From positions 1-33,585 of the forward strand of contig JALEKG010000098.1 in assembly GCA_022769185.1 (NCBI GenBank): a stretch of 33,585 bases of DNA. The letters run 5' to 3'. Shown in pieces: positions 24,028 to 32,042 of this stretch. The notes below the pieces were generated by a model that ran no database searches, was not told where the DNA came from, and was given only the letters and a program-made list of their open reading frames with translations. This DNA is from Dorea sp. Its GTDB lineage: Bacteria > Bacillota > Clostridia > Lachnospirales > Lachnospiraceae. Each line of letters starts with the position of its first letter. Positions within the stretch are counted from its first letter, which is position 1. The translations under genes were made by a program, and so were the position numbers.

Positions 24028-25164
24028 TTACTCTCGCATGTCCAGACGCAAGATATAAAATGATATCATGATCTTCATCCGGTTTTCATTACTCAGTATA
24101 TCATATCCCAGGATATCTTTGATCTTATTTAATTTATAAGTCAATGTATTTTTATGGCAATATAACGCTTTTGACGTATTTAGAATACAACAGTCATTTT
24201 CAAAATAACTATCCAGAATCTTTGTGTACTCCGTATTATTTATCCGGTCATATTTGATCAGTGGACCGATGGTATCCTGGACAAATGTCGGACATATCGA
24301 TTCATCTTTTACATCTGCAAGAATCTTATAGACTCCCAGCTCATCATATTCCAGAAGATTCTTGGGAATTGCAGTCTTTGTAAGCTGATATGCTGTAAAT
24401 GCATTTTCATAAGATTTATGAATCTCTGTTATTCCGGTTACAGTCGTTCCGATCCCTACGTATACATCTGGATCTTTTTTGCACAATTCTCTGAATTGTT
24501 TCTGGATCTGGGACACAGAGACTTCTGCAAATAGAACGATCAATCTTCCGCCATCTTCATAGATAACTCCTTTTTGCATCGAATACCGCAAGGACTTTTC
24601 AATACTCTCCAGATGTATATTTCCTGTTTCACTGTCATGTGCATGACAGCTGAGAATCAAGACTGTATAAGACATGTCTCGAAAAAATCCATAATTTTCA
24701 AAATGGCTGAGATAAGCTTCCTCATTGTCCGGATAATAAATCGCATTTTTCAGATAAGCCGCCAGATTCGTTTCCTTCTGTTCATTTTTCAGCAGAATCT
24801 CTGAAAATATCCGCATGATGTCGATAAAAGGAGTATCCCATGCGGATGAAAAAAGCGGAAACTGTATCTGGTTACAATAATCTATAATCTCCGGCGGAAA
24901 TGTATGTCCTTTCTTTAAAGACAAAATGAGACCTCCGGCATGCGCCTGATTCAAAGCCATAATAAATTGTTTCAGCCAGTCTTCGGAAGAATTATTAATC
25001 CCGGAATTAAAAACCAATTCACCTCCGTATAACAAATATGCAAATTCTGCATCCTCTACCGTATGAATCCAGCTGATGGTCTTTCCAAAGAAACCATTGG
25101 TATGCAATTTAACATCATATCGATGACTGATTTTCGCATACAAATCTTCCAATTTTACTGCCAC
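24028..25164 (-). CDS. PucR/CdaR-family transcriptional regulator
   Basis: A 378-aa regulator. The N-terminus (about 1-120) matches the PucR ligand-sensing domain, with LEDLYAKISHRYDVKL and SLKKGHTFPPEIIDYCNQI. The middle (about 155-275) is CdaR GGDEF-like, with VYVGIGTTVTGITEIHKSYE. The C-terminus has the HTH_30 motif SKALYCHKNTLTYKLNKIKD. I place the start at GTG 25164 because AGGTG lies 5 nt upstream; GTG 25194 is also open. It heads the unit with the aroE-like and LUD genes and probably activates them in response to a hydroxy acid. Confidence 0.88.
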   Translation of the reverse strand: MAVKLEDLYAKISHRYDVKLHTNGFFGKTISWIHTVEDAEFAYLLYGGELVFNSGINNSSEDWLKQFIMALNQAHAGGLILSLKKGHTFPPEIIDYCNQIQFPLFSSAWDTPFIDIMRIFSEILLKNEQKETNLAAYLKNAIYYPDNEEAYLSHFENYGFFRDMSYTVLILSCHAHDSETGNIHLESIEKSLRYSMQKGVIYEDGGRLIVLFAEVSVSQIQKQFRELCKKDPDVYVGIGTTVTGITEIHKSYENAFTAYQLTKTAIPKNLLEYDELGVYKILADVKDESICPTFVQDTIGPLIKYDRINNTEYTKILDSYFENDCCILNTSKALYCHKNTLTYKLNKIKDILGYDILSNENRMKIMISFYILRLDMRE

Positions 25165-25270
25165 TTTCTCACCTTCTTTCAAACATTCTAGCACAATTGT
25201 GTGTCACGCACAATTATTGTTTTAAATTCTGTTTTAAGAAACCATTTTCACAAATATTTTATTATGCTAT

Positions 25271-25298
25271 ATTGTATACGAAATACAAAAGCTTTGAA
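25271..25298 (-). promoter_or_regulatory. Candidate promoter of the PucR-aroE-LUD unit
   Basis: Minus strand TTCAAA, 16-nt spacer, TACAAT. A TTGTAT / ATACAA inverted repeat covers the -10. Closer to the gene, GCACAATT occurs twice (25191-25198, 25208-25215), a weak operator candidate. Confidence 0.4.
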
Positions 25299-25354
25299 AA
25301 AAGCACCCCGATTTTGTATTTTATAATTAGATCTCTAGATGAAGTATTAAAAGA

Positions 25355-25380
25355 CCTTGAGAAAAATTCTCAAGGTTTTT
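25355..25380. terminator. Terminator after the GH53 gene, probably bidirectional
   Basis: Perfect 9-bp stem CCTTGAGAA / TTCTCAAGG with a AAA loop, flanked by TTTTT on the plus side and TCTTTT on the minus side. It lies 16 nt past the GH53 stop. Confidence 0.85.
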
Positions 25381-25395
25381 TAACATATTTTCAGT

Positions 25396-26508
25396 TTACT
25401 CATCTTTTTTCCAGTCACGAATCACTTCTAATGCAGGAAGAACATTCCCGTCATAATCAAACAATGCCTGGTTCGCCCACTCGTTTCCACACGGCCCCGG
25501 ATCATTCATGTAACGAAGGGATGCTTCTGTAGCCCAGCCGCTTCCCGGAACGGGCAGCCATGCCGGCTCCCACCAGAAAAATCCTTTTCCTTTTCCGCCT
25601 TCCACATTATGAATCCGCTCCAGCAGATCCTTCATAAAATCCGCCTGTCCTTGTCTGGTCATGGGATAATCCAGCTGCTCCACTAATTCTGGTTTGGTCG
25701 CATAGCCTTTACGTTGACCCGCTTCCAATTTTTCATACTGTTGATAATCTTCCATTGTATAGCCCATGGATACTTCCACAATCACGATATCTTTTCCATA
25801 GCGTTTTGCAATATCATTCATGTTATATTGCAACATATCCAGAGTTCCATGCCAGAATGGATAATATGACATACCGATAACCTGGAATTCTTCTCCGCGT
25901 TTCACAAATTCGTCAAACCATGTCCGGTAAAGCTCATTATTCCCTCCATTATCCAGATGGATCATAATCGGAACTTCCTCATCCACTGCACGTACTCCCC
26001 GAATTCCGCTGTTAACAAAACGCGCAATATTTTCATAATTTGGCGTCTTTCCTTCCGGCCACAACAGACCATTGGTCAGCTCATTTCCTACCTGGACCAT
26101 GGTAAGATTCACTTTCTCTTCTCGGAATATCTCCATTACTTCGACGGTATATTCGTATACTGCATTTTCTAATTCTTCGACATCATAATCCTGCCAGGCC
26201 TTTGGCTTTATCTGTTTACCCGGATCTGCCCAGAAATCACTGTAATGAAAATTCAGGAGCACTCCCAGACCTGCATTCGTAACTCTTCTTGCAATTTCCA
26301 GGGTAGTCTGCAGATCATTTCCACCCGCCCCGTAAGGCTCTCCGTTCTCGGAATAAGGATCATTCCAAAGCCGGATCCGGATCGTATCCACGTCGTACCG
26401 CTTCATAATCTCCAGAATATCTGTTTTTTCACCTTCATCGTAATATGCCGCACCTAATCGTTCCAGTTCCAACAGCGTTGATAAATCCATACCTTTTATA
26501 TATTTCAT
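25396..26508 (-). CDS. GH53 endo-beta-1,4-galactanase (arabinogalactanase)
   Basis: Hydrolyses beta-1,4-galactan or galacto-oligosaccharides. The 370-aa TIM barrel is complete. Glu143 in QVGNELTNG is the acid/base and Glu245 in IVIVEVS the nucleophile. GMDLSTLLELE, RIRLWNDPY and NFHYSDFWADPG are conserved GH53 blocks. There is no signal peptide, unlike most galactanases, so it likely acts in the cytoplasm on oligosaccharides imported by the upstream ABC transporter. The ATG at 26508 follows GAGGAGG. It is the last gene of the locus, behind a stem-loop and a zinc-ribbon protein gene. Confidence 0.93.
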   Translation of the reverse strand: MKYIKGMDLSTLLELERLGAAYYDEGEKTDILEIMKRYDVDTIRIRLWNDPYSENGEPYGAGGNDLQTTLEIARRVTNAGLGVLLNFHYSDFWADPGKQIKPKAWQDYDVEELENAVYEYTVEVMEIFREEKVNLTMVQVGNELTNGLLWPEGKTPNYENIARFVNSGIRGVRAVDEEVPIMIHLDNGGNNELYRTWFDEFVKRGEEFQVIGMSYYPFWHGTLDMLQYNMNDIAKRYGKDIVIVEVSMGYTMEDYQQYEKLEAGQRKGYATKPELVEQLDYPMTRQGQADFMKDLLERIHNVEGGKGKGFFWWEPAWLPVPGSGWATEASLRYMNDPGPCGNEWANQALFDYDGNVLPALEVIRDWKKDE

Positions 26509-26525
26509 AGATCCTCCTCTAACGT

Positions 26526-26560
26526 CAGTGTCCCGATGGCATATTACCATCGGGACACTG
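26526..26560. repeat. 14-bp perfect stem-loop between the zinc-ribbon and GH53 genes
   Basis: CAGTGTCCCGATGG pairs with CCATCGGGACACTG around a 7-nt loop. No T-run follows on the minus strand, so it is more likely an mRNA processing or stability element than a terminator. Confidence 0.8.
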
Positions 26561-26566
26561 GCACTT

Positions 26567-26785
26567 TTAGTCAAAATCAAACTTCGTAAAGCGTTTGTGC
26601 ATTGCCTTATAACGAGTTCTTACCATCTCATTTCCTGCAAGAACCTCTTCCTCTGTTCCAGTGAACTGGCAGCGCAGGCAATAATATTCTTCTTTATCCT
26701 TATCATAGAACATATCAATATCCAAATCCCTCATAAAACAGGATGGACATCTGTAATTTAATTTGCCTTTTCCAGATTGAGCCAT
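26567..26785 (-). CDS. 72-residue zinc-ribbon protein
   Basis: A small soluble protein with two knuckles, CPSC (Cys13, 16) and CLRC (Cys36, 39), spaced as in a zinc ribbon, and a charged helical tail ending KRFTKFDFD. It overlaps the end of the large putative carbohydrate enzyme by 28 nt, with AAGGAGG 10 nt before its ATG inside that gene, so the pair is translationally coupled. I do not recognise a named family. It could be a regulatory partner of the enzyme or a nucleic-acid binder. Confidence 0.8.
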   Translation of the reverse strand: MAQSGKGKLNYRCPSCFMRDLDIDMFYDKDKEEYYCLRCQFTGTEEEVLAGNEMVRTRYKAMHKRFTKFDFD

Positions 26786-28590
26786 GTTGCAAATACCTCC
26801 TTATCAGAAACCTTCTTCTTGTATCCCAGAGTAAACATTGGAGAGAAAGCATATCCTTCTCTGATATACCCTTCTGCACCACCGGTCTGTGTCATAGAAA
26901 CTTTCGTCTCAATTGCCGGTACTACTGCAGCAACTGCCTTTGCATCTGCCAGGCTTTCTTCTCTGCACTTATATTCATAATTAATAGATTTCGTCTCAGC
27001 ACCTTCACATGTCAGGATAATTCCTGTCATATCCTCTGGATATTCGGTCGTACCATAGCATGCTACCATGTACTCATTCAGTTCTACTTCTGCGTCCGGA
27101 TCACTCATCTCAAGGATTGTCCGTTCAATCTTAATCGAACCGGTTCCTTCTTCAAAATATTCTTTCGTCTGAAGTTTTACTGTGAGATCCGCGAACTCAA
27201 TCGTTACCGGATCAAGGGTCAGGATTCTGGTATTTCCCTCTTGAGAGAAATGCGCTTTTGTACGGCACAGACACAGATCAACTTCTTCCCCGTTATGGCA
27301 GAGCTTCGCGCTTCTTATGGTTCCTTCTCCTGCATAATGTGTGAAATATCCTGCACGATATTTTTCCTGGATCAGGAATGGATAAGACGCATCCTGTACA
27401 TGTTTTGTTCCAATACCAACTTCCCATTTTAATTTTGCAGCATATGGACGAAGATCGAAGATCGCACCACCCTGATCCATATTTACGCCGGCTCTCATAT
27501 ATGGATCCGTGTACCAGAACAACTGCTTATCAGATCCATAAAGAATATCTCTCCAAAGAGCACATTCCGGTTCTGTATAGGTCTTCTTCTCGCGGTAGTA
27601 ATCTGCGAATTCAGACATGGTCATATCGATCAGCTTACCTTCTTTTTTCAGCTGTCCATAATACTTACATCCATCGGAATAGGATTTTAAAAGAAGTTCA
27701 TAAGGAGCTTCCCAGCGTCCCATTTTGTTCATCCAGCCAGGTCCTACGAACATCATATTATAAGCATAACCGTTATTGTACTTTTCCTGTGCACGGTACT
27801 GGTCGATCAGATTATAAAGATATGGATATTCCCATGTCTTGGAATCATAGATCATTCCACGAAGTACATTCTGTGGATGTGTTCCAAAGTTAGAACCATT
27901 TCCATCATAACAAGCAAGCAGATCTCTGGAAAGATGCGGAATTGCTACGATACCGCTGTCTTCTTCCTCATTTGCAGCTGGTGCATGCGTATTTTGTTTG
28001 GATGGAATCCATGGCGCCCACGGACCTCCGTCAAACAACGTATACCAGGAATTATTACAGGTATGATAAGCCTTCGGTCCCTCTTCCCAGCAGGTTGCAA
28101 TTGCACATTTTACAGATGGATATGCTTCTTTGATATAATTTGTCAGTTCTGCATCCATATAATAGGATCCTGTTGATTCCGGATAAAATCCAAAGATATC
28201 ATGGAATTTTTCAAATACGTCATCCACGATCTGTTTTTTGTCTTCCATGGAGAACATCCAGATACAGAAATCTTTTGTTTTATATTTTTCACGGAACTGC
28301 TCACAAGGAAGTCCCAGAAGTGACAGCGCAATTTCATCACCGTATTTCTCGTGGTCCTCCTTTGCGATCTGCACAGCCTCTTCATTAAACAGTGCTGCAT
28401 ATGTCATATGGATCGTAACTTTCAGTCCGTTTTCATGCGCAAGGCGCTGTTGTGTCTTGAAAATATCAAGAGATTCTGTCAATAATTTCTTATCCCCGAT
28501 ATCCTCTTCTTTCCCATGCCCGGTCACGGTTGCCGAATACTCCGGCACCATCTCCGGACGATGAATAACATTAAGAATAAATTCACTCAT
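26758..28590 (-). CDS. Uncharacterised putative carbohydrate-active enzyme, (beta/alpha)-barrel plus beta-sandwich
   Basis: A 610-aa protein whose function I do not recognise. Residues 1 to about 330 look like a deacetylase- or GH57/GH38-type barrel: VTIHMTYAALFNEEA near 58, HEKYGDEIALSL near 80, FGFYPESTGSYYMDAELTNY near 135. YNMMFVGPGWMNKMGRWEAP lies near 290. Residues about 400-610 are strand-rich (GTIRSAKLCHNGEEVDLCLC, YMVACYGTTEYPED), like the beta-sandwich that follows many such barrels. It may belong to DUF3863/DUF3864, which I recall but cannot verify. No signal peptide. ATG 28590 follows AAAAGGAG. It lies between the ABC permeases and GH53, so an imported glycan is the probable substrate. 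Confidence 0.75.
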   Translation of the reverse strand: MSEFILNVIHRPEMVPEYSATVTGHGKEEDIGDKKLLTESLDIFKTQQRLAHENGLKVTIHMTYAALFNEEAVQIAKEDHEKYGDEIALSLLGLPCEQFREKYKTKDFCIWMFSMEDKKQIVDDVFEKFHDIFGFYPESTGSYYMDAELTNYIKEAYPSVKCAIATCWEEGPKAYHTCNNSWYTLFDGGPWAPWIPSKQNTHAPAANEEEDSGIVAIPHLSRDLLACYDGNGSNFGTHPQNVLRGMIYDSKTWEYPYLYNLIDQYRAQEKYNNGYAYNMMFVGPGWMNKMGRWEAPYELLLKSYSDGCKYYGQLKKEGKLIDMTMSEFADYYREKKTYTEPECALWRDILYGSDKQLFWYTDPYMRAGVNMDQGGAIFDLRPYAAKLKWEVGIGTKHVQDASYPFLIQEKYRAGYFTHYAGEGTIRSAKLCHNGEEVDLCLCRTKAHFSQEGNTRILTLDPVTIEFADLTVKLQTKEYFEEGTGSIKIERTILEMSDPDAEVELNEYMVACYGTTEYPEDMTGIILTCEGAETKSINYEYKCREESLADAKAVAAVVPAIETKVSMTQTGGAEGYIREGYAFSPMFTLGYKKKVSDKEVFATWLNLEKAN

Positions 28591-28609
28591 ATTTTTGCTC
28601 CTTTTTTGT

Positions 28610-28658
28610 AAAAAAATGCCCGGCATACCTGTCTAAAACTACAATAATATGCCGGACA
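28610..28658 (-). terminator. Intra-operon terminator or attenuator before the unknown enzyme
   Basis: An 11-bp stem with one G-U pair (28648-28658 with 28617-28627), followed on the minus strand by seven T. It ends 19 nt before the next start codon, so read-through is required to express the enzyme from the transporter promoter. Confidence 0.75.
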
Positions 28659-28688
28659 ATTAAATCCTTTTCGTCTATAACATCACTC

Positions 28689-29519
28689 TTACTTAACTGC
28701 TCCGGTAATACCTTCTGCGAACTGTTTCTGTAATACAAAGAATACAATCATTGTAGGAATAGAACAGAACAATACACCACACATCAACATACCATAGTCT
28801 GTTACATATCCTGTGATCAGGTTGGCAATCAACATAGGCATTGTCATAGAATTATTGTCTGTCATAATTACCTTTGGCCACAGATAAGAGTTCCATGCAT
28901 TCATGAATGTGATAACTGCTGCTGCTGCATAAGTTGATTTCATTGTCGGAATGAACATACGGAAGAAAATCTGAATCTCATTCAGTCCGTCAATACGCGC
29001 AGCCTCAATAATGTCAATCGGGAACGCTCTTGCATTCTGACGGAACATCATGATCATAAACGGCGTCGATATCATCGGAAGGATGAATCCAATCGCTGTA
29101 TTCAAAAGTTTTGCTTTTGAAAACATCTGGAATAATGGAACCATTGTTGCCACCTGCGGTACCATCATCGCAAGAAGCAGAATAGAGAACAATTTATCTT
29201 TCCATTTGTCATGATATACTTCAAAACCATAACCTGCGATAGAGCAGATCAGAAGACACACAACCGTAGTCAGGATTGCATAGAAAAATGAATTTCCAAG
29301 TGCTCTCCACAGTGGCTGCTGGCTGACAAGGTTATTAAAGTTCTCCATAAAATGTGTTCCCGGCAGAATACGTCCTCTGGAAACATCTGTTGATGTATTA
29401 GTTGCTGCAGATATCATCCAGTATAACGGGAATACTGAAATAAATGATACAATAATCAAAAAGATATACGTTGGAATCAGTCTACGCTGAATCATTGAGC
29501 TATTCTTTTTCTTAGTCAC
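28689..29519 (-). CDS. Carbohydrate ABC transporter permease (MalG type)
   Basis: A 276-aa inner-membrane subunit with six predicted helices. The EAA loop IEAARIDGLNEIQIFFRMF contacts the ATPase. The family is CUT1, which imports oligosaccharides. I place the start at GTG 29519 with AGGTGA 5 nt upstream, overlapping the stop of the preceding permease by 8 nt; a GTG at 29528 lacks spacing for a ribosome binding site. No ATPase gene is in the locus, so a shared MsmX-like ATPase is presumably used. Confidence 0.93.
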   Translation of the reverse strand: MTKKKNSSMIQRRLIPTYIFLIIVSFISVFPLYWMISAATNTSTDVSRGRILPGTHFMENFNNLVSQQPLWRALGNSFFYAILTTVVCLLICSIAGYGFEVYHDKWKDKLFSILLLAMMVPQVATMVPLFQMFSKAKLLNTAIGFILPMISTPFMIMMFRQNARAFPIDIIEAARIDGLNEIQIFFRMFIPTMKSTYAAAAVITFMNAWNSYLWPKVIMTDNNSMTMPMLIANLITGYVTDYGMLMCGVLFCSIPTMIVFFVLQKQFAEGITGAVK

Positions 29520-30411
29520 GCGTATCACCTACCTTCAAATTAATAAACGCCAGTATTGCTACCATAATAAAGATCAAAAATGCCATCGCAGATGCATAAC
29601 CGAAGTTTGGCACATTGATAAAACATGTATTGTAAATGTAATGAGACATCGTGATCGTAGAGTTCGCCGGTCCACCTTTTGTCAGGTTGACAGACTCATC
29701 AAACAACTGTAATGTACCGTTGATAGACATAATAAATGTCATAATGATTGTCGGTTTTAACAACGGGACGGTAATGCCCCAGAATGTCTTCCATCCATTG
29801 GCACCGTCAATCTTTGCCGCCTCATATACCGAATATTCAATATTCTGAAGTCCAGACAGATAGAATACCATGTTGTATCCCGTCCATCTCCAAATCAACG
29901 CGATGATAATAACAGCCTTTGCACTCGCCGCGTTTCCCAGGAAATTATATCCCGTATCTAGAATATGTAATTTGATTAAAATACTGTTGATCAATCCTTC
30001 CTGTGCAAACAGAGAACGGAAAATCAAAGCATAAGAAACAAGCGATGTTGCACATGGAAGGAATACACATGTACGGAACAAGCCTTTAAATTTCAGATCC
30101 TTGTTATTCAAAAGCTGTGCCAGAAGGATTGCCAGAATCAGCATGATCGGCACCTGAATAATCAGATAGAAAAATGTATTTCCGATAGATTTTACAAAGA
30201 CTTTATCGGCAAACATTCTCTTATAGTTACTAAATATAGGCTCTGCAAACTTCATATTCGCACCTGTTCCCGTCTGCAGAGAAATGATAAATGCCCGAAC
30301 CATCGGATAAAAACTCATGATCACGATCATGATCGTTGCCGGAGTCAGAAACGCCCATCCTGCCGCCTTCTGCTTTTGAATGAGATTCATTCCTTTCTTT
30401 TTAGAATTCAC
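29512..30411 (-). CDS. Carbohydrate ABC transporter permease (MalF type)
   Basis: A 299-aa membrane subunit with six helices and the EAA loop YEAAKIDGANGWKTFWGITV. It pairs with the downstream permease and the upstream binding protein to import an oligosaccharide. It starts with GTG at 30411 behind AAAGGGGG, 7 nt spacing; ATG eight codons later lacks room for a ribosome binding site. A strong stem-loop separates it from the binding-protein gene. Confidence 0.94.
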   Translation of the reverse strand: MNSKKKGMNLIQKQKAAGWAFLTPATIMIVIMSFYPMVRAFIISLQTGTGANMKFAEPIFSNYKRMFADKVFVKSIGNTFFYLIIQVPIMLILAILLAQLLNNKDLKFKGLFRTCVFLPCATSLVSYALIFRSLFAQEGLINSILIKLHILDTGYNFLGNAASAKAVIIIALIWRWTGYNMVFYLSGLQNIEYSVYEAAKIDGANGWKTFWGITVPLLKPTIIMTFIMSINGTLQLFDESVNLTKGGPANSTITMSHYIYNTCFINVPNFGYASAMAFLIFIMVAILAFINLKVGDTRD

Positions 30412-30451
30412 AAAGAAGCCCCCTTTCCTTCTAAACCTTTCCTTTCAAGAC

Positions 30452-30486
30452 AAATACAGGGAACTTGCAAGCAGTTCCCTGTATTT
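30452..30486. repeat. 13-bp stem-loop between binding-protein and permease genes
   Basis: AAATACAGGGAAC pairs with GTTCCCTGTATTT around a 9-nt loop, 11 nt after the binding-protein stop. Such hairpins commonly protect the mRNA of the binding protein so that it is made in excess of the permeases. No strong T-run follows. Confidence 0.8.
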
Positions 30487-30497
30487 ACCGCTGCCCT

Positions 30498-31811
30498 TTA
30501 TTCTGTCATCTTGAATTCAAGAGTTTCCTGAGCTTCCTGTAAAGCGTCTTCTTTAGATGTACCATTTGTAATATTGATGATTGCTGTGTTTACAGCTTCT
30601 CTTGCTTCATAGTGAAATGGAGTCTTTGTAAACTCTGGAATATGAGAAGAGTATTCAACTAATGTTGAATAAATTGCCTGTCCACCGTAGAACTCAACTG
30701 GCTCGTTATAAACTTCAGATTCTCCTGCCGGCAGGTAGCATGCGATACCAGATGTCTCTGGAAGAATAGCATCATAGAATTCTGTACTGGATCCAAATGT
30801 GCTTGTCAGGAAATCCATTGCAAGGTCAACATTTTTACAGTTTGCAGTGATATACCAGGAAGATCCACCATTGTTTGCATAATGTGTAGCTGTATCTACA
30901 CCGTCAACTGCTGGAAGTGTAGTGATCTGCCACAGACCCTTCTGATCTTCGATACCTGTCAGGGTTGCGTTCATCCAGTTACCATTTACGATACCAGCTG
31001 CTTCGCCATTTGTTACAGTTGCAATATACTCATCCCAGTTGTTAACAAGTTTTACAACGTCTTTTTCGATCATCTCTGTATAGATGTCGATACATTTTTC
31101 AGCAACATCATTGCCTACGATATAAGCTTCGCCGTCTTCATTTACAAAGTTAGCGCCACAGGACTGGATCATTAGCATGATTGTGTCACCGCCTGTAGAT
31201 TCACTTGTCAGAAGGTACTTGCCTGTCTTTTCATGTACATCCTGTCCGATCTCAATAAATCTGGACCATGTAATGTCTGTCAGGTCTTCAATTGTATATC
31301 CTGCCTGTTCCAGGACATCTGTACGATAGAATGCAGCACATACACCATTATCATATGGAACACCGTAGTGCTTGTCATCCAGCATAGAATAAGACTGTTT
31401 TAATGCTGCAAAATCATCCCAGTTAATTCCACAGTCTGTCAGATCTACGAAAGCATCCGGATAGCTCTTCAGGAATTTCTGATAGCTGTTGTCCTGCATC
31501 AGAACGATGTCTGGCATTGTGCTGTAATCCCCAGCGTTTGCGCAGGTTGTCAGTTTAGTCTGGCAGTCATCAGAAGAAGTCTCGATCACTTCGAGTTCAA
31601 ATCCTTCATGATCCTCTGCGTACATATCACCTGCCATCTGCATAGCCTTGATGTTGAATGTCTGGTCCCATGCCCAAACAGTCAGCTTGTTGCTGTCACC
31701 AGAAGATGCGCCTTCGCCGTCAGATGAGGAATCATCAGATCCGCCTCCACAGGCAGCCAGTGATAATACCATTGCACTTGCAAGCAACACTGAAAGTAAC
31801 TTTTTCTTCAT
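30498..31811 (-). CDS. Sugar ABC transporter substrate-binding lipoprotein
   Basis: A 437-aa extracytoplasmic family-1 solute-binding protein. MKKKLLSVLLASAMVLSLAAC is the lipoprotein signal with lipobox LAAC, followed by a Gly/Ser/Asp linker. LTVWAWDQTFNIKAM starts the fold; GVPYDNGVCAAFYRTDVLEQ and GIVNGNWMN are typical of oligosaccharide binders. The ATG at 31811 follows AAGGAGG. It is the first gene of the transport operon. GH53 in the same locus suggests galacto-oligosaccharides, but the ligand cannot be read from the sequence. Confidence 0.94.
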   Translation of the reverse strand: MKKKLLSVLLASAMVLSLAACGGGSDDSSSDGEGASSGDSNKLTVWAWDQTFNIKAMQMAGDMYAEDHEGFELEVIETSSDDCQTKLTTCANAGDYSTMPDIVLMQDNSYQKFLKSYPDAFVDLTDCGINWDDFAALKQSYSMLDDKHYGVPYDNGVCAAFYRTDVLEQAGYTIEDLTDITWSRFIEIGQDVHEKTGKYLLTSESTGGDTIMLMIQSCGANFVNEDGEAYIVGNDVAEKCIDIYTEMIEKDVVKLVNNWDEYIATVTNGEAAGIVNGNWMNATLTGIEDQKGLWQITTLPAVDGVDTATHYANNGGSSWYITANCKNVDLAMDFLTSTFGSSTEFYDAILPETSGIACYLPAGESEVYNEPVEFYGGQAIYSTLVEYSSHIPEFTKTPFHYEAREAVNTAIINITNGTSKEDALQEAQETLEFKMTE

Positions 31812-31838
31812 AAACTTATCCTCCTTATTTCTAGTATA

Positions 31839-31860
31839 AAAGCACAATTTCTTGTGCTTT
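31839..31860. promoter_or_regulatory. Hairpin in the binding-protein 5' leader
   Basis: AAAGCACAA and TTGTGCTTT form a perfect 9-bp stem with a 4-nt loop, ending 27 nt before the start codon. It may stabilise the mRNA 5' end or be a regulator site. Confidence 0.55.
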
Positions 31861-31880
31861 CACCTGTTGTTTATGAGTTA

Positions 31881-31886
31881 ATTGTA
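31881..31886 (-). promoter_or_regulatory. Candidate -10 of the sugar ABC operon
   Basis: TACAAT on the minus strand, 70 nt before the start codon, without a good -35. This fits activation by the AraC protein encoded upstream. The remainder of 31887-32042 shows only the small palindrome CACATAATGTG at 31922-31932. Confidence 0.35.
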
Positions 31887-32042
31887 CCAAAATCTTTCCA
31901 TCATTAGTTTGCATAACCAATCACATAATGTGCATTTTCAATCTTCATCGTTACTTTTGCATGAAACCCTTTCATCTTCAGAACTTTTTTTATCCACTTT
32001 CTCCATATTTCGACTTTTTTCTCTTTTGTCTCTATATTAATA

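Noticed and set aside
26743-27432. 229-residue open frame on the plus strand
   Set aside because: Antisense to the putative glycan enzyme; cysteine- and phenylalanine-rich shadow composition and no domain.
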